NCBI GenBank assembly: GCA_009784635.1
Contig: WRBG01000082.1
Location: forward strand, 1 to 8,294
Source: Bacteroidales bacterium
Lineage (GTDB): Bacteria; Bacteroidota; Bacteroidia; Bacteroidales; UBA932
Direction of reading: 5' to 3'
Length of the DNA stretch: 8,294 nucleotides
Below, in pieces: positions 1-6,057 of the stretch. Each line of letters starts with the position of its first letter. Position 1 is the first letter of the stretch. The translations under genes and the position numbers were made by a program. The notes under the pieces were generated by a model, which saw only the letters and a list, made by a program, of their open reading frames with translations, was not told where the DNA came from and did not search any database.

Positions 1-2120
1 ATTACAACAAAGTCGGCCAAATAACCTTTTCTGAGGACGCCTTTGGTATGCTCCTCAAAATTTGCATAAGCGCCTCCCCAAGTGGAATAGTGGAGGGCCT
101 CTGCTCTGGTCAGCCTCTGATTCTTATACCAGCCGCTTTCGGCGGTGAAATTTTTGGTTCCGGGTTCAAATTCGGCCTTGAATTTTTGGCCGTCCATTTC
201 AATAACAGCCGGAGTCGGACCGGCCCTGCCCACAGTTCCCGTCCTGCTGACCCTCGTCACACCTGCATAGAGTCCATGATAGGGGTTGAGCAACTCGACT
301 GTTGCGTCTGTTCCTTGAGCGATGACGCCCCCTCGGTCAATGACCTCGCGCCAAGCGTATGCGCCGAGTATCCTGTCGGGGCCGATGAGGTTTTCTGCGT
401 TGGTCATATCGGATGTGGCGTGCGTGGTCTGCATAGAAAGCACCATGCCCAACTCCACGGACCGCTGAATATCGTTGATGCCGCTGTTGGTCATCACGCC
501 GTCCACAAGGATGTCTTTAACGCCAAGGCTTGCAATCTGATAATGCTCAGGCCTCTGCCTGTCATCGGTGACAAGATGCTCTTTCCCTTCTGCAATCAGT
601 TCATTTTTTATCTTCTCATAAAAGTCGTTGTACTTTCTGACGGCGGCATCGCCAATCACATGAACGCTTGTTTGCCAGCCGGCCAAGATGTTCCGGCGCA
701 AAAAGTCGTCAATGGTTTCATCTGTCTCGTACCAAGTGCCTGTTGTGTGCTGATTGTTGGTGTATGGCGCGAGCATGGCAGCGTTTTGACCGCCAAAGGC
801 TCCGTCAAGCAGCATTTTTGCCGCCCTTACCGTTAAACGATGACCGTGTTCATTGATTAAACGGCCGTTTGCATCTCCACGACCTTCATGTATCATTCTT
901 TTCCTAAACTCTTGGTCTGACTTAGATGCTCCGCCGTGCGCAATTTCAAGATATATTCTGAGCTTCAGAGGGTCGGAAAAGTCTTGAAGTTTACCTTGAT
1001 AAGCTTGGTCAAGCATGTCAAATGTACTGATGCCTACGCCTGCATCCATGATGGTGGTGATGCCATAAGAGAAGCATGCCTGTTGGGCCGCATAAATAGC
1101 AGCTCTGTTTTGAGCGGCAGTTGTTCCGGGAACGCTGACCATGCGTCTTGCGTTTCCTTGTAAAACGCCGATTGCCTTACCGGCCCTGCTGACAAGAGTA
1201 ACCACGTCTCCGGAGGGGTCGGGATAATCGGGCGGATTATCCCAATTGATGCGTCCCAAGGCTACCAAAATCCGCTGATTCGCGTTCCGGTTTGCCGCCG
1301 GTACCGCAAGGGCAGCGGCCAATGCGCGGGAGTTCCCTAACTCCAAGGCTTTGGTATTGTACCAAGCCGAATGGCCCGAAGTGTTTGTCAATGCAACAGG
1401 GTAGCCGCGAGATACCGCGTCAAGCTCCCACCTTGTGGGCCAGTTGGAAACACCGTCCGGATGCGGGTTGCTATCCCAGTCTCCCCCAATGCCATTCGCC
1501 CATCCCTGCGATACAATCCAAGTATCGTTTGGATTGGCTCCTTGCGCGTGCAACTTGTCTGCCTCAGCCTTAATGGCGTTGATGATAGCGCCTTTAGGTT
1601 TATAGAATATGTCTATTCGATTGGAGCGTACGCCTTCGCCAAGGTAGTGCATATGGCTTTCTATCATACCGGGTATTACGGTCGCGCCTTTTAGGTCAAT
1701 CCACACAGCATGAGGCCCCGGGGCTTCAGCAGTTCCGATGGGAGCCGCAAGGCCCGCGCCGGCTATCCAATCCGCCAAATCTCTTTCTTTATTTGCAACA
1801 CATTCAATAAACTGACATTTTGTTACCATCGCCCAAGCTTTTAGGTATGAGTTGATGGTTCCGCCTGCTCCCGTAATGGCGCCGGGTGAGTCGTAATAAT
1901 CAAAGTCATCCGGATTTGCCTCGGTATAGAACTTACCGTTGTACCATACATAATACTTATCGGGGTCAAACGATTCCTGTTTTGAGAGCGCTGCTTGCGG
2001 ATTGAACTCCCCACCCCAAATTTTGCGTTCTGCAAGTGTTTTATTGTTTCTGTCACACGCAAGTATGCCCAGTATACACACAAGGCAAAGCGGAAAAACA
2101 ATGCATAATAATCTTTTCAT
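1..2120 (-). CDS. YtcJ-type amidohydrolase (amidohydrolase family 3), predicted lipoprotein, 3' end cut off
   Basis: The frame is open for 706 codons from the ATG at 2120 and runs off base 1. Its last visible residues resemble the family's C-terminal ADFVVL motif, so only some 30–45 residues are probably missing. Residues 1–21 form a signal peptide and C22 is a plausible lipidation cysteine (GILAC), which implies an envelope location. Family marks in order are GMIESHMHY with metal-ligand histidines H156 and H158, NTSGHSAWYNTKAL (245–259), LLDGAFGGQNAAML (437–450), VHVIGDAAV (H487), RPEHYQ (H526), MQTTHATSD (563–571) and GTDATVELLNPYHGLYAGVTR (D605), the last quoted in part. The family hydrolyses C–N bonds in amides or formamides using bound metal; the substrate here cannot be told. 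The N-terminal part before HxH is longer than usual. The start is fixed by an AAAGGAG site 7 nt upstream. No neighbour suggests a pathway. Confidence 0.93.
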   Translation of the reverse strand, partial: MKRLLCIVFPLCLVCILGILACDRNNKTLAERKIWGGEFNPQAALSKQESFDPDKYYVWYNGKFYTEANPDDFDYYDSPGAITGAGGTINSYLKAWAMVTKCQFIECVANKERDLADWIAGAGLAAPIGTAEAPGPHAVWIDLKGATVIPGMIESHMHYLGEGVRSNRIDIFYKPKGAIINAIKAEADKLHAQGANPNDTWIVSQGWANGIGGDWDSNPHPDGVSNWPTRWELDAVSRGYPVALTNTSGHSAWYNTKALELGNSRALAAALAVPAANRNANQRILVALGRINWDNPPDYPDPSGDVVTLVSRAGKAIGVLQGNARRMVSVPGTTAAQNRAAIYAAQQACFSYGITTIMDAGVGISTFDMLDQAYQGKLQDFSDPLKLRIYLEIAHGGASKSDQEFRKRMIHEGRGDANGRLINEHGHRLTVRAAKMLLDGAFGGQNAAMLAPYTNNQHTTGTWYETDETIDDFLRRNILAGWQTSVHVIGDAAVRKYNDFYEKIKNELIAEGKEHLVTDDRQRPEHYQIASLGVKDILVDGVMTNSGINDIQRSVELGMVLSMQTTHATSDMTNAENLIGPDRILGAYAWREVIDRGGVIAQGTDATVELLNPYHGLYAGVTRVSRTGTVGRAGPTPAVIEMDGQKFKAEFEPGTKNFTAESGWYKNQRLTRAEALHYSTWGGAYANFEEHTKGVLRKGYLADFVV

Positions 2121-2127
2121 TTTTTAG

Positions 2128-2134
2128 CTCCTTT
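2128..2134 (-). promoter_or_regulatory. Ribosome binding site of the amidohydrolase gene
   Basis: The minus strand reads AAAGGAG, followed by 7 A/T-rich bases and the ATG at 2120. It is the only strong Shine-Dalgarno match before any start in this window; the other genes have A/T-rich or coupled starts, as is common in Bacteroidota. It decides the start of the amidohydrolase. Confidence 0.8.
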
Positions 2135-2161
2135 AATAGTTAACTTGAATTTCAGAAAGGA

Positions 2162-2191
2162 CAAACTTACGAAATTTTTCTGTTATGTGAA
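2162..2191 (-). promoter_or_regulatory. Bacteroidota-type promoter for the amidohydrolase
   Basis: On the minus strand a perfect TAnnTTTG −7 element (TAAGTTTG, 2162–2169) lies 19 nt from a TTC at 2189–2191, one base off the usual TTG −33 element. Transcription would begin near 2155, giving a leader of about 35 nt. The site sits in the 75 nt gap after the TlpA-like gene, so the amidohydrolase is probably its own transcription unit. No terminator hairpin is evident in the gap, so read-through remains possible. Confidence 0.6.
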
Positions 2192-2195
2192 CGAT

Positions 2196-3338
2196 TTACA
2201 ATCTGCAAAGTCTGGCCAAAGCCGAAGCCAGTTCCTCTCCGAATAAATCTCGCCCTACAATATCTCCGTTCTTATCAATAAGAAAGTTTGCGGGCAATTG
2301 GCTTACTGCATAGGTGGCAACCGCTCCGGACCCCAATCCATACCCGTCACATACGCTGACCCAAGGCAGTTGTTGTTCCGTTATCGTACGCGCCCAAGCT
2401 GCTTTGTCCGTATCTAAGGCCACTTGGTATATTTCCAACACAGGCGCATACCTCCTGTACAGCTCCAGTAAATCTTGATTGGCCATCCGCTGACGGGGGT
2501 CTTGAGAGAGCCAAAAAGAGAGCAAAATCACTTTGCCTTTTAAAAGGGACAAAGCCACAGGCTCTGCTTGAATGTTGGGCAGGGAAATATCCGGAAAACC
2601 CAATTCCTTAGCGTTTAACAAATGGTCGTTTAATTCCATTTGCTTGCGTTTAAATTCTGCCTGCTCCCGTAAAGCCGCCACATAAGGCGACCTTGGATAA
2701 AACTGCCGCAGAGAATCATATACATGCTGGAAAAAAATAGCATCCTTAAAATCGGCAAACACCGGAAGTTCGTCCGAAAACTGCTGAAACAGCACCTGTA
2801 CCGAGGCCATGGAGCGAGGACGGTTAAAGATAAACCGGATGGCCCCCTGTTTTTGTTTGACATAAACGTCTCCCAACGCATAATTAAGGGCAACCGCCTC
2901 TGCCGACCCGGGATTTGAAGACAGGAAATGCTGCATCAAAGAATCGTAGCGATGCTGAGATAGCTTCATGGCCGCTTCGGCTTCGTGGAGGTATGCCGTT
3001 TCTGCCGACCCTTTCACCTCTACGTGGCCCGTTGTTTGGTCTATGGCTACCGACACCCTGTCGCCCGCAAGCAACAACAAAGAACTCAATGGCTTTTCGT
3101 CCTGCACAATATAATAAAACTCCGGAAAACCTTTTTTGGCCGGAAGACTAAAAGAAAAATTTCCCTTACGGTCCGTAAACACAGAATCTACCGTTACCAA
3201 ATGCGAAAGATTTAAACGTCTAACTTCCAGCTTGGTATCCGGAATATAGTTCCCCTCTACCTTTACTTTTGAGGCCGGATTACAGGCGGCGGTCAGCAAC
3301 AATACCATGCAGGCTAATACAACTACATTTTTCTTCAT
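2196..3338 (-). CDS. TlpA-like thioredoxin-fold lipoprotein with DUF4369-like N-terminus, lacking the CxxC motif
   Basis: This 380-residue protein has a signal peptide ending in a lipobox (LTAAC, C19). Residues 22–110 look like a DUF4369 beta domain with the typical DSVFTDRKGNFSFSL pattern. A helical linker (115–245) follows, then a thioredoxin/AhpC-TSA fold (250–380). The fold is recognisable from LKGKVILLSFWLSQDP (266–281), the cis-proline loop QLPANFLIDKNGDIVG (347–362, P349) and spacing. Where TlpA/ResA proteins have FWASWCPPCR, this one has FWLSQDPRQR, so both catalytic cysteines are replaced (D280, Q283). It therefore cannot do normal dithiol chemistry and may be a binding or structural relative; that role is inference. 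The start lies 4 nt after the HIT gene's stop with no Shine-Dalgarno, suggesting coupled translation from the greA operon. Confidence 0.88.
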   Translation of the reverse strand: MKKNVVVLACMVLLLTAACNPASKVKVEGNYIPDTKLEVRRLNLSHLVTVDSVFTDRKGNFSFSLPAKKGFPEFYYIVQDEKPLSSLLLLAGDRVSVAIDQTTGHVEVKGSAETAYLHEAEAAMKLSQHRYDSLMQHFLSSNPGSAEAVALNYALGDVYVKQKQGAIRFIFNRPRSMASVQVLFQQFSDELPVFADFKDAIFFQHVYDSLRQFYPRSPYVAALREQAEFKRKQMELNDHLLNAKELGFPDISLPNIQAEPVALSLLKGKVILLSFWLSQDPRQRMANQDLLELYRRYAPVLEIYQVALDTDKAAWARTITEQQLPWVSVCDGYGLGSGAVATYAVSQLPANFLIDKNGDIVGRDLFGEELASALARLCRL

Positions 3339-3342
3339 GCGT

Positions 3343-3741
3343 CTATGGATTTAATGCCTGTGCTATTTGCAGAGCGAGCTTTTGGAATGTATCGGAAGCA
3401 ATAGAGCATCTGGGCTTAGAAAAGTCCAAATCGCGTTCATGGGTCAAGGGTATTAAATGAATGTGGGCATGAGGTACTTCCATGCCCAAAACCGCCACGC
3501 CTACCCGTTTGCAGGGAACCACCTGTCGTATGGCTATGGCAATCCTGTGGGCAAACATAAAGAGCGCTCCGGATTCTTCTTCTGACAAGTCGAATATATA
3601 ATCCACTTCCCTCTTGGGAATCACCAAAGTGTGGCCGGGTTGAATCGGATTAATATCCAAAAAGGCATAAAAACGGTCGTCTTCGGCTATTTTGTAGGAA
3701 GGTATCTCCCCTGCCACGATTTTGCTAAAGATAGAAGGCAT
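3343..3741 (-). CDS. HIT-family nucleotide hydrolase (HINT-like)
   Basis: The protein has 132 residues from the ATG at 3741. It opens with MPSIFSKIVAGEIPSYK and contains FLDINPIQPGHTLVIPK and the histidine triad VPHAHIHLIP (H91, H93, H95; the middle histidine is the family's catalytic nucleophile). Members hydrolyse nucleoside phosphoramidates or AMP-linked compounds in the cytoplasm; the natural substrate is unknown. The frame extends 9 codons upstream to 3768, but that lies inside greA and adds residues unlike the family. The chosen ATG comes 1 nt after the greA stop (TAATATG), which fits coupled translation. A greA–HIT pair is, from general knowledge, a frequent arrangement in Bacteroidota. 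It is full length and ordinary. Confidence 0.93.
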   Translation of the reverse strand: MPSIFSKIVAGEIPSYKIAEDDRFYAFLDINPIQPGHTLVIPKREVDYIFDLSEEESGALFMFAHRIAIAIRQVVPCKRVGVAVLGMEVPHAHIHLIPLTHERDLDFSKPRCSIASDTFQKLALQIAQALNP

Positions 3742-3742
3742 A

Positions 3743-4213
3743 TTACTTTGATATATTGAGGATTTCAAATTTTAAAAGACCGGAAGGAACCTTGACTTCC
3801 ACCACATCTCCTTTTTGCTTCCCGATTAATGCCTTTCCAATAGGCGTGGCCGCCGCCAATTTACCCTCTTTAAGATTGGCTTCGCTTTCGCTCACTAAAG
3901 TGTATTCCATTTCTGTCTGATTATTCAGATTTTTAATTTTTACCTTATTGAGCATTTGCACGTGGGTCGTATTGATTTTGGATTCGTCAATGATGCGGGC
4001 AGTGGCTATTATATCCTCCATTTTGGCAATTTTCATCTCCAAAATACCTTGAGCTTCCTTGGCCGCATCATACTCCGCGTTCTCCGAAAGGTCGCCCTTA
4101 TCCCGCGCCTCCGCAATCTGACGAGAGATTACAGGACGCTCTGCAATTAGCTGATTTAATTCGACTTTGAGCTTTTCTAACCCCTCCGCCGACACATAAT
4201 GTATTTTTGACAT
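3743..4213 (-). CDS. greA: Transcript cleavage factor GreA
   Basis: GreA enters the secondary channel of backtracked RNA polymerase and stimulates cleavage of the 3' end of the RNA, rescuing stalled complexes. The 156-residue protein has the N-terminal coiled coil (about 1–75), with the tip motif GDLSENAEYDAAKE carrying the acidic pair D41 and E44, the same numbers as in E. coli GreA. The C-terminal FKBP-like domain follows, including SESEANLKEGKLAAATPIGKAL, quoted here only as a landmark at about 109–131. The ATG at 4213 was chosen over an in-frame TTG at 4219 because it gives the family's normal N-terminus. No Shine-Dalgarno is seen. It leads an operon with the HIT and TlpA-like genes (gaps of 1 and 4 nt), and has a consensus promoter and a leader stem-loop upstream. 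Confidence 0.97.
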   Translation of the reverse strand: MSKIHYVSAEGLEKLKVELNQLIAERPVISRQIAEARDKGDLSENAEYDAAKEAQGILEMKIAKMEDIIATARIIDESKINTTHVQMLNKVKIKNLNNQTEMEYTLVSESEANLKEGKLAAATPIGKALIGKQKGDVVEVKVPSGLLKFEILNISK

Positions 4214-4234
4214 AATCAATGATTTTAAAGCGAA

Positions 4235-4261
4235 AAAGAATTCCGCAGCACGGAACTCTTT
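4235..4261 (-). promoter_or_regulatory. Stem-loop at the start of the greA leader (possible terminator/attenuator)
   Basis: The minus-strand RNA can form an 11 bp stem (AAAGAGUUCCG with CGGAAUUCUUU, one G·U pair) around a 5-base loop UGCUG. A U-rich run (UUUUU within 4233–4238) ends the stem. The predicted greA start point is near 4262, so the hairpin would occupy the first bases of the greA mRNA. It could stop read-through from lipoprotein A, attenuate greA, or stabilise the 5' end. E. coli greA is also known to have a terminator-like leader hairpin, but no homology is claimed. Confidence 0.55.
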
Positions 4262-4267
4262 CTTTCT

Positions 4268-4380
4268 GCAAAGATAATACTTTTATTTTACAATTCAACC
4301 ATTCCTACAAAATATTTTTTGAAACGCCGGAAAATTTTCCAAAATAAAGGCGCCTTGTTTTTTATTCATATTTGGTAAAA
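4268..4380. repeat. 113 bp direct repeat, copy 1 (lipoprotein 3' end, intergenic palindromes, promoter)
   Basis: Bases 4268–4380 match 5159–5271 at 111 of 113 positions, with G/A differences at 4357 and 4374. The block covers the last six codons of lipoprotein A, its stop, the intergenic DNA and the promoter for greA, and ends exactly at the promoter's −7 element. Inside are two perfect palindromes, GGAAAATTTTCC (4329–4340) and AAGGCGCCTT (4347–4356). No convincing intrinsic terminator is formed on the minus strand: the best stem has 7 weak pairs and no U-run after it. Confidence 0.95.
4269..4298 (-). promoter_or_regulatory. Bacteroidota-type promoter for greA
   Basis: The minus strand carries TTG (4296–4298), 19 nt, then TATCTTTG (4269–4276), a full match to the TTG / TAnnTTTG pattern used by the primary sigma factor of Bacteroidota. 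It would start RNA near 4262, about 50 nt before greA. It lies inside the 113 bp repeat, so an identical copy stands before lipoprotein A. Confidence 0.75.
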
Positions 4381-5123
4381 AAGAGCACATAATGATTATT
4401 CGAAATATCGGTCGAAATATATAAATGGTTATTTACAATACCCCTAGGGATTATCTTACTTACATGCCTCTTTATTTTGGGGTCACCCATATGATGCCAA
4501 ACGGGTATATAATGCAAAACTTGACCCCAGGGATCTTCGATTTCTGCCCATATAATCGGCGAATCTGTTATTATTCCGGAATTATTTCCCATTATAATTC
4601 GCTCCATGGTGATGTGCATATAGCTACCTTGTTTATCTATACTTGTTATTAATATGTTCTCCTCCACCACTGATGAAAGTTGAAGTTTCCACTTTCCCTG
4701 CATTTGTTCCTGTATGACCGGCAAAGGTTGTAAGAATAGATGAGGTATATCGTTCAAAAGAATCTTAGGTTGACGGGGATGGACTGTTACGGCATATTTT
4801 TGCTGCGAACCGTCTTGGGCAGTTACGGTGTAGGTTGTAGCAACATTGCCGGAGAAACTCTGTACAGCGCCCGATTCAGGGAATATGGTGGCTTTGTCCG
4901 AGACAGTAATATCGGGACTTAGATGCCCGGTCAGGATTATTGAGGGCAGAAAAACTTTAATTGTGCCCATATCACCGGCAGAAACTTCGGAAATTTCTCC
5001 TTCCGCTCCAAGAATTTGGAAAGAAAGGATTTCCTTTTCGGAACTTAACTTGTTCTTTGTGCAGGAGAAAATCCCCGTCACAAAAAGTAAGACTGTCATT
5101 AATTTTAAAATACGCAGACCCAT
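4362..5123 (-). CDS. Paralogous lipoprotein A: Ig-like (DUF5018-type) domain plus lipocalin-like C-terminal domain
   Basis: This is a 253-residue lipoprotein of unknown function. The signal peptide ends in GIFSC (C21). Residues 30–115 resemble the Ig-like repeats common in Bacteroidota surface lipoproteins (DUF5018 type): TVSDKATIFPESG, then TYTVTAQDGSQQKYAVTV (97–114). From about residue 138, QMQGKWKL and a series of short beta-like stretches ending YVLFFTKYE suggest a lipocalin-like barrel; this is inference from pattern only. The protein is a tandem duplicate of lipoprotein B: residues 1–35 are identical, overall about 55–60% by eye. The frame can be extended to a TTG at 5189, but that runs through the promoter, so the ATG at 5123 is used. 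It is probably transcribed on its own from the copied promoter. Confidence 0.88.
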   Translation of the reverse strand: MGLRILKLMTVLLFVTGIFSCTKNKLSSEKEILSFQILGAEGEISEVSAGDMGTIKVFLPSIILTGHLSPDITVSDKATIFPESGAVQSFSGNVATTYTVTAQDGSQQKYAVTVHPRQPKILLNDIPHLFLQPLPVIQEQMQGKWKLQLSSVVEENILITSIDKQGSYMHITMERIIMGNNSGIITDSPIIWAEIEDPWGQVLHYIPVWHHMGDPKIKRHVSKIIPRGIVNNHLYISTDISNNHYVLFFTKYE

Positions 5124-5158
5124 AGTATTGATTTTTAGGGTATACCCCACCAAGTATG

Positions 5159-5271
5159 GCAAAGATAATACTTTTATTTTACAATTCAACCATTCCTACA
5201 AAATATTTTTTGAAACGCCGGAAAATTTTCCAAAATAAAGGCGCCTTATTTTTTATTCATATTTAGTAAAA
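5159..5271. repeat. 113 bp direct repeat, copy 2
   Basis: This is the partner of 4268–4380 at a distance of 891 bp, with 2 mismatches. It covers the last codons of lipoprotein B, the same two palindromes (5220–5231 and 5238–5247) and the promoter before lipoprotein A. The likeness stops one base beyond the −7 element. Confidence 0.95.
5160..5189 (-). promoter_or_regulatory. Promoter for lipoprotein A, duplicate of the greA promoter
   Basis: TTG (5187–5189), 19 nt and TATCTTTG (5160–5167) on the minus strand are identical to the greA promoter. RNA would start near 5153, giving a leader of about 30 nt. The leader differs from that of greA: the 11 bp stem-loop is absent, and a 10 bp palindrome GGGTATACCC (5138–5147) is present instead. 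Confidence 0.7.
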
Positions 5272-6044
5272 TATAGATTATAACCATCCGCGCTAAAGTC
5301 CGGAGAAAATAAGTAACTATCTTTAATACTCCTAGGGATTACCTCATGTACATATAATTGCGTAAGCATAAGTGGTACATATGTGGAGTCGAGCTTTATT
5401 AGAAATGTAGAAGGAAAAGGTATATAGTGCGCATCATGGGTTCTCTCCCAAAAATTTTCACTTTTTGCCCATACAATAGGCAAATCCATCATAATTCCCG
5501 TATTATCTCCCCATATGATGCGTTCCTTGGTTATATGCATGTAGTTGCCATTTTTATCTACTGATATTTGGCCTGCGATTCCCCCGTAGACATATTGAAG
5601 CTTCCACTTTCCCTGCATTTGTTCCTGTATGACCGACAAAGGTTGGAGATATAGGTCAAGTATATCGTTCAAGGGAATCTTAGGTTGACGAGCATGGACT
5701 GTTACGTCATATCTTTGCCGCGAACCGTCTTCGGCAATTACGGTATAAGGTTTAGCAATGCCGGCGTAGAAATAACTATAATCTGCAGATATTTCGTTGG
5801 GGTATATGGTGGCTTTGTCCGACACAGTAACTTTGGGTTTTAGGAGCGAAAAACCGATTGCGGAAGGCAGGGAAAGTTCAACCGTGCCCACACCACCGGC
5901 AGAAACTTCAGAAATTTCTCCTTCTACTCCATAAATGTTGAAAGAAAGGATTTCCTTTTCTGAACTTAGCTTGTTCTTTGTGCAGGAAAAAATCCCCGTC
6001 ACAAAAAGTAAGACTGTCATTAATTTTAAAATACGCAGACCCAT
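5253..6044 (-). CDS. Paralogous lipoprotein B: Ig-like (DUF5018-type) domain plus lipocalin-like C-terminal domain
   Basis: This is a 263-residue lipoprotein of unknown function, with a signal peptide identical to copy A's and a lipidation cysteine at C21. The Ig-like part is seen at TVSDKATIYPNE (73–84) and PYTVIAEDGSRQRYDVTV (99–116). The C-terminal part begins QMQGKWKLQ (142–150), shares YMHIT-ERII-G-N-GI with copy A (169–184) and ends YNLYFTKYE. Between HYIP and VIPR it has 9 more residues than copy A (211–235). Its ATG lies 13 nt after the stop of the small membrane protein gene with no promoter or Shine-Dalgarno visible, so it is most likely the last gene of the glgP–ribF operon. It probably represents the older copy, since it is still joined to that operon; this is inference. 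Confidence 0.88.
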   Translation of the reverse strand: MGLRILKLMTVLLFVTGIFSCTKNKLSSEKEILSFNIYGVEGEISEVSAGGVGTVELSLPSAIGFSLLKPKVTVSDKATIYPNEISADYSYFYAGIAKPYTVIAEDGSRQRYDVTVHARQPKIPLNDILDLYLQPLSVIQEQMQGKWKLQYVYGGIAGQISVDKNGNYMHITKERIIWGDNTGIMMDLPIVWAKSENFWERTHDAHYIPFPSTFLIKLDSTYVPLMLTQLYVHEVIPRSIKDSYLFSPDFSADGYNLYFTKYE

Positions 6045-6057
6045 CGTATTGGTTTTT

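Larger units (their letters stand above)
4268..5136. repeat. Tandem duplication, unit A (about 870 bp)
   Basis: This unit, containing lipoprotein A and the greA promoter, is a diverged direct copy of unit B at 5159–6057. Matching is near perfect at both ends (4268–4380 and 5019–5123) and in patches such as 4687–4730 (43 of 44 bases identical to 5602–5645). Between these it is much weaker. A junction of 22 nt (5137–5158) separates the units. Confidence 0.92.
5159..6057. repeat. Tandem duplication, unit B (about 900 bp)
   Basis: This unit holds lipoprotein B and is the partner of unit A at 4268–5136. The 5' gene ends match at 102 of 105 bases (5019–5123 against 5940–6044), and likeness continues at 11 of 13 bases just upstream of the start codons. 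Unit B is longer mainly because of extra codons in the C-terminal half of the gene. Confidence 0.92.

Noticed and set aside
48..836. Plus-strand open frame of 262 codons
   Set aside because: It lies wholly opposite the amidohydrolase, whose motifs are clear, and its translation shows no known family or pattern.
1841..2101. Minus-strand frame of 86 codons with a hydrophobic start
   Set aside because: It is an out-of-frame reading of the start of the amidohydrolase gene; the true frame has the signal peptide, a Shine-Dalgarno site and 706 open codons.
3742..3768. Upstream start for the HIT protein adding nine residues
   Set aside because: The extension lies inside greA; the second ATG begins exactly where the family begins and directly follows the greA stop.
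4214..4219. TTG start for GreA two codons upstream
   Set aside because: The ATG at 4213 is a normal start and gives the usual D41/E44 numbering.
4098..4298. Minus-strand frame of 66 codons sharing its first residues with the extension above
   Set aside because: The shared residues come only from the duplicated promoter DNA; the rest overlaps greA and its leader.
5124..5189. 22-residue N-terminal extension of lipoprotein A from a TTG at 5189
   Set aside because: It would translate the −33 and −7 promoter elements, and it puts residues before a standard lipoprotein signal peptide that copy B lacks.
4268..5271. The direct repeats as ends of a mobile element or integron cassette
   Set aside because: No transposase, integrase, terminal inverted repeats or target-site duplication is seen; the repeats are the edges of a simple tandem duplication.
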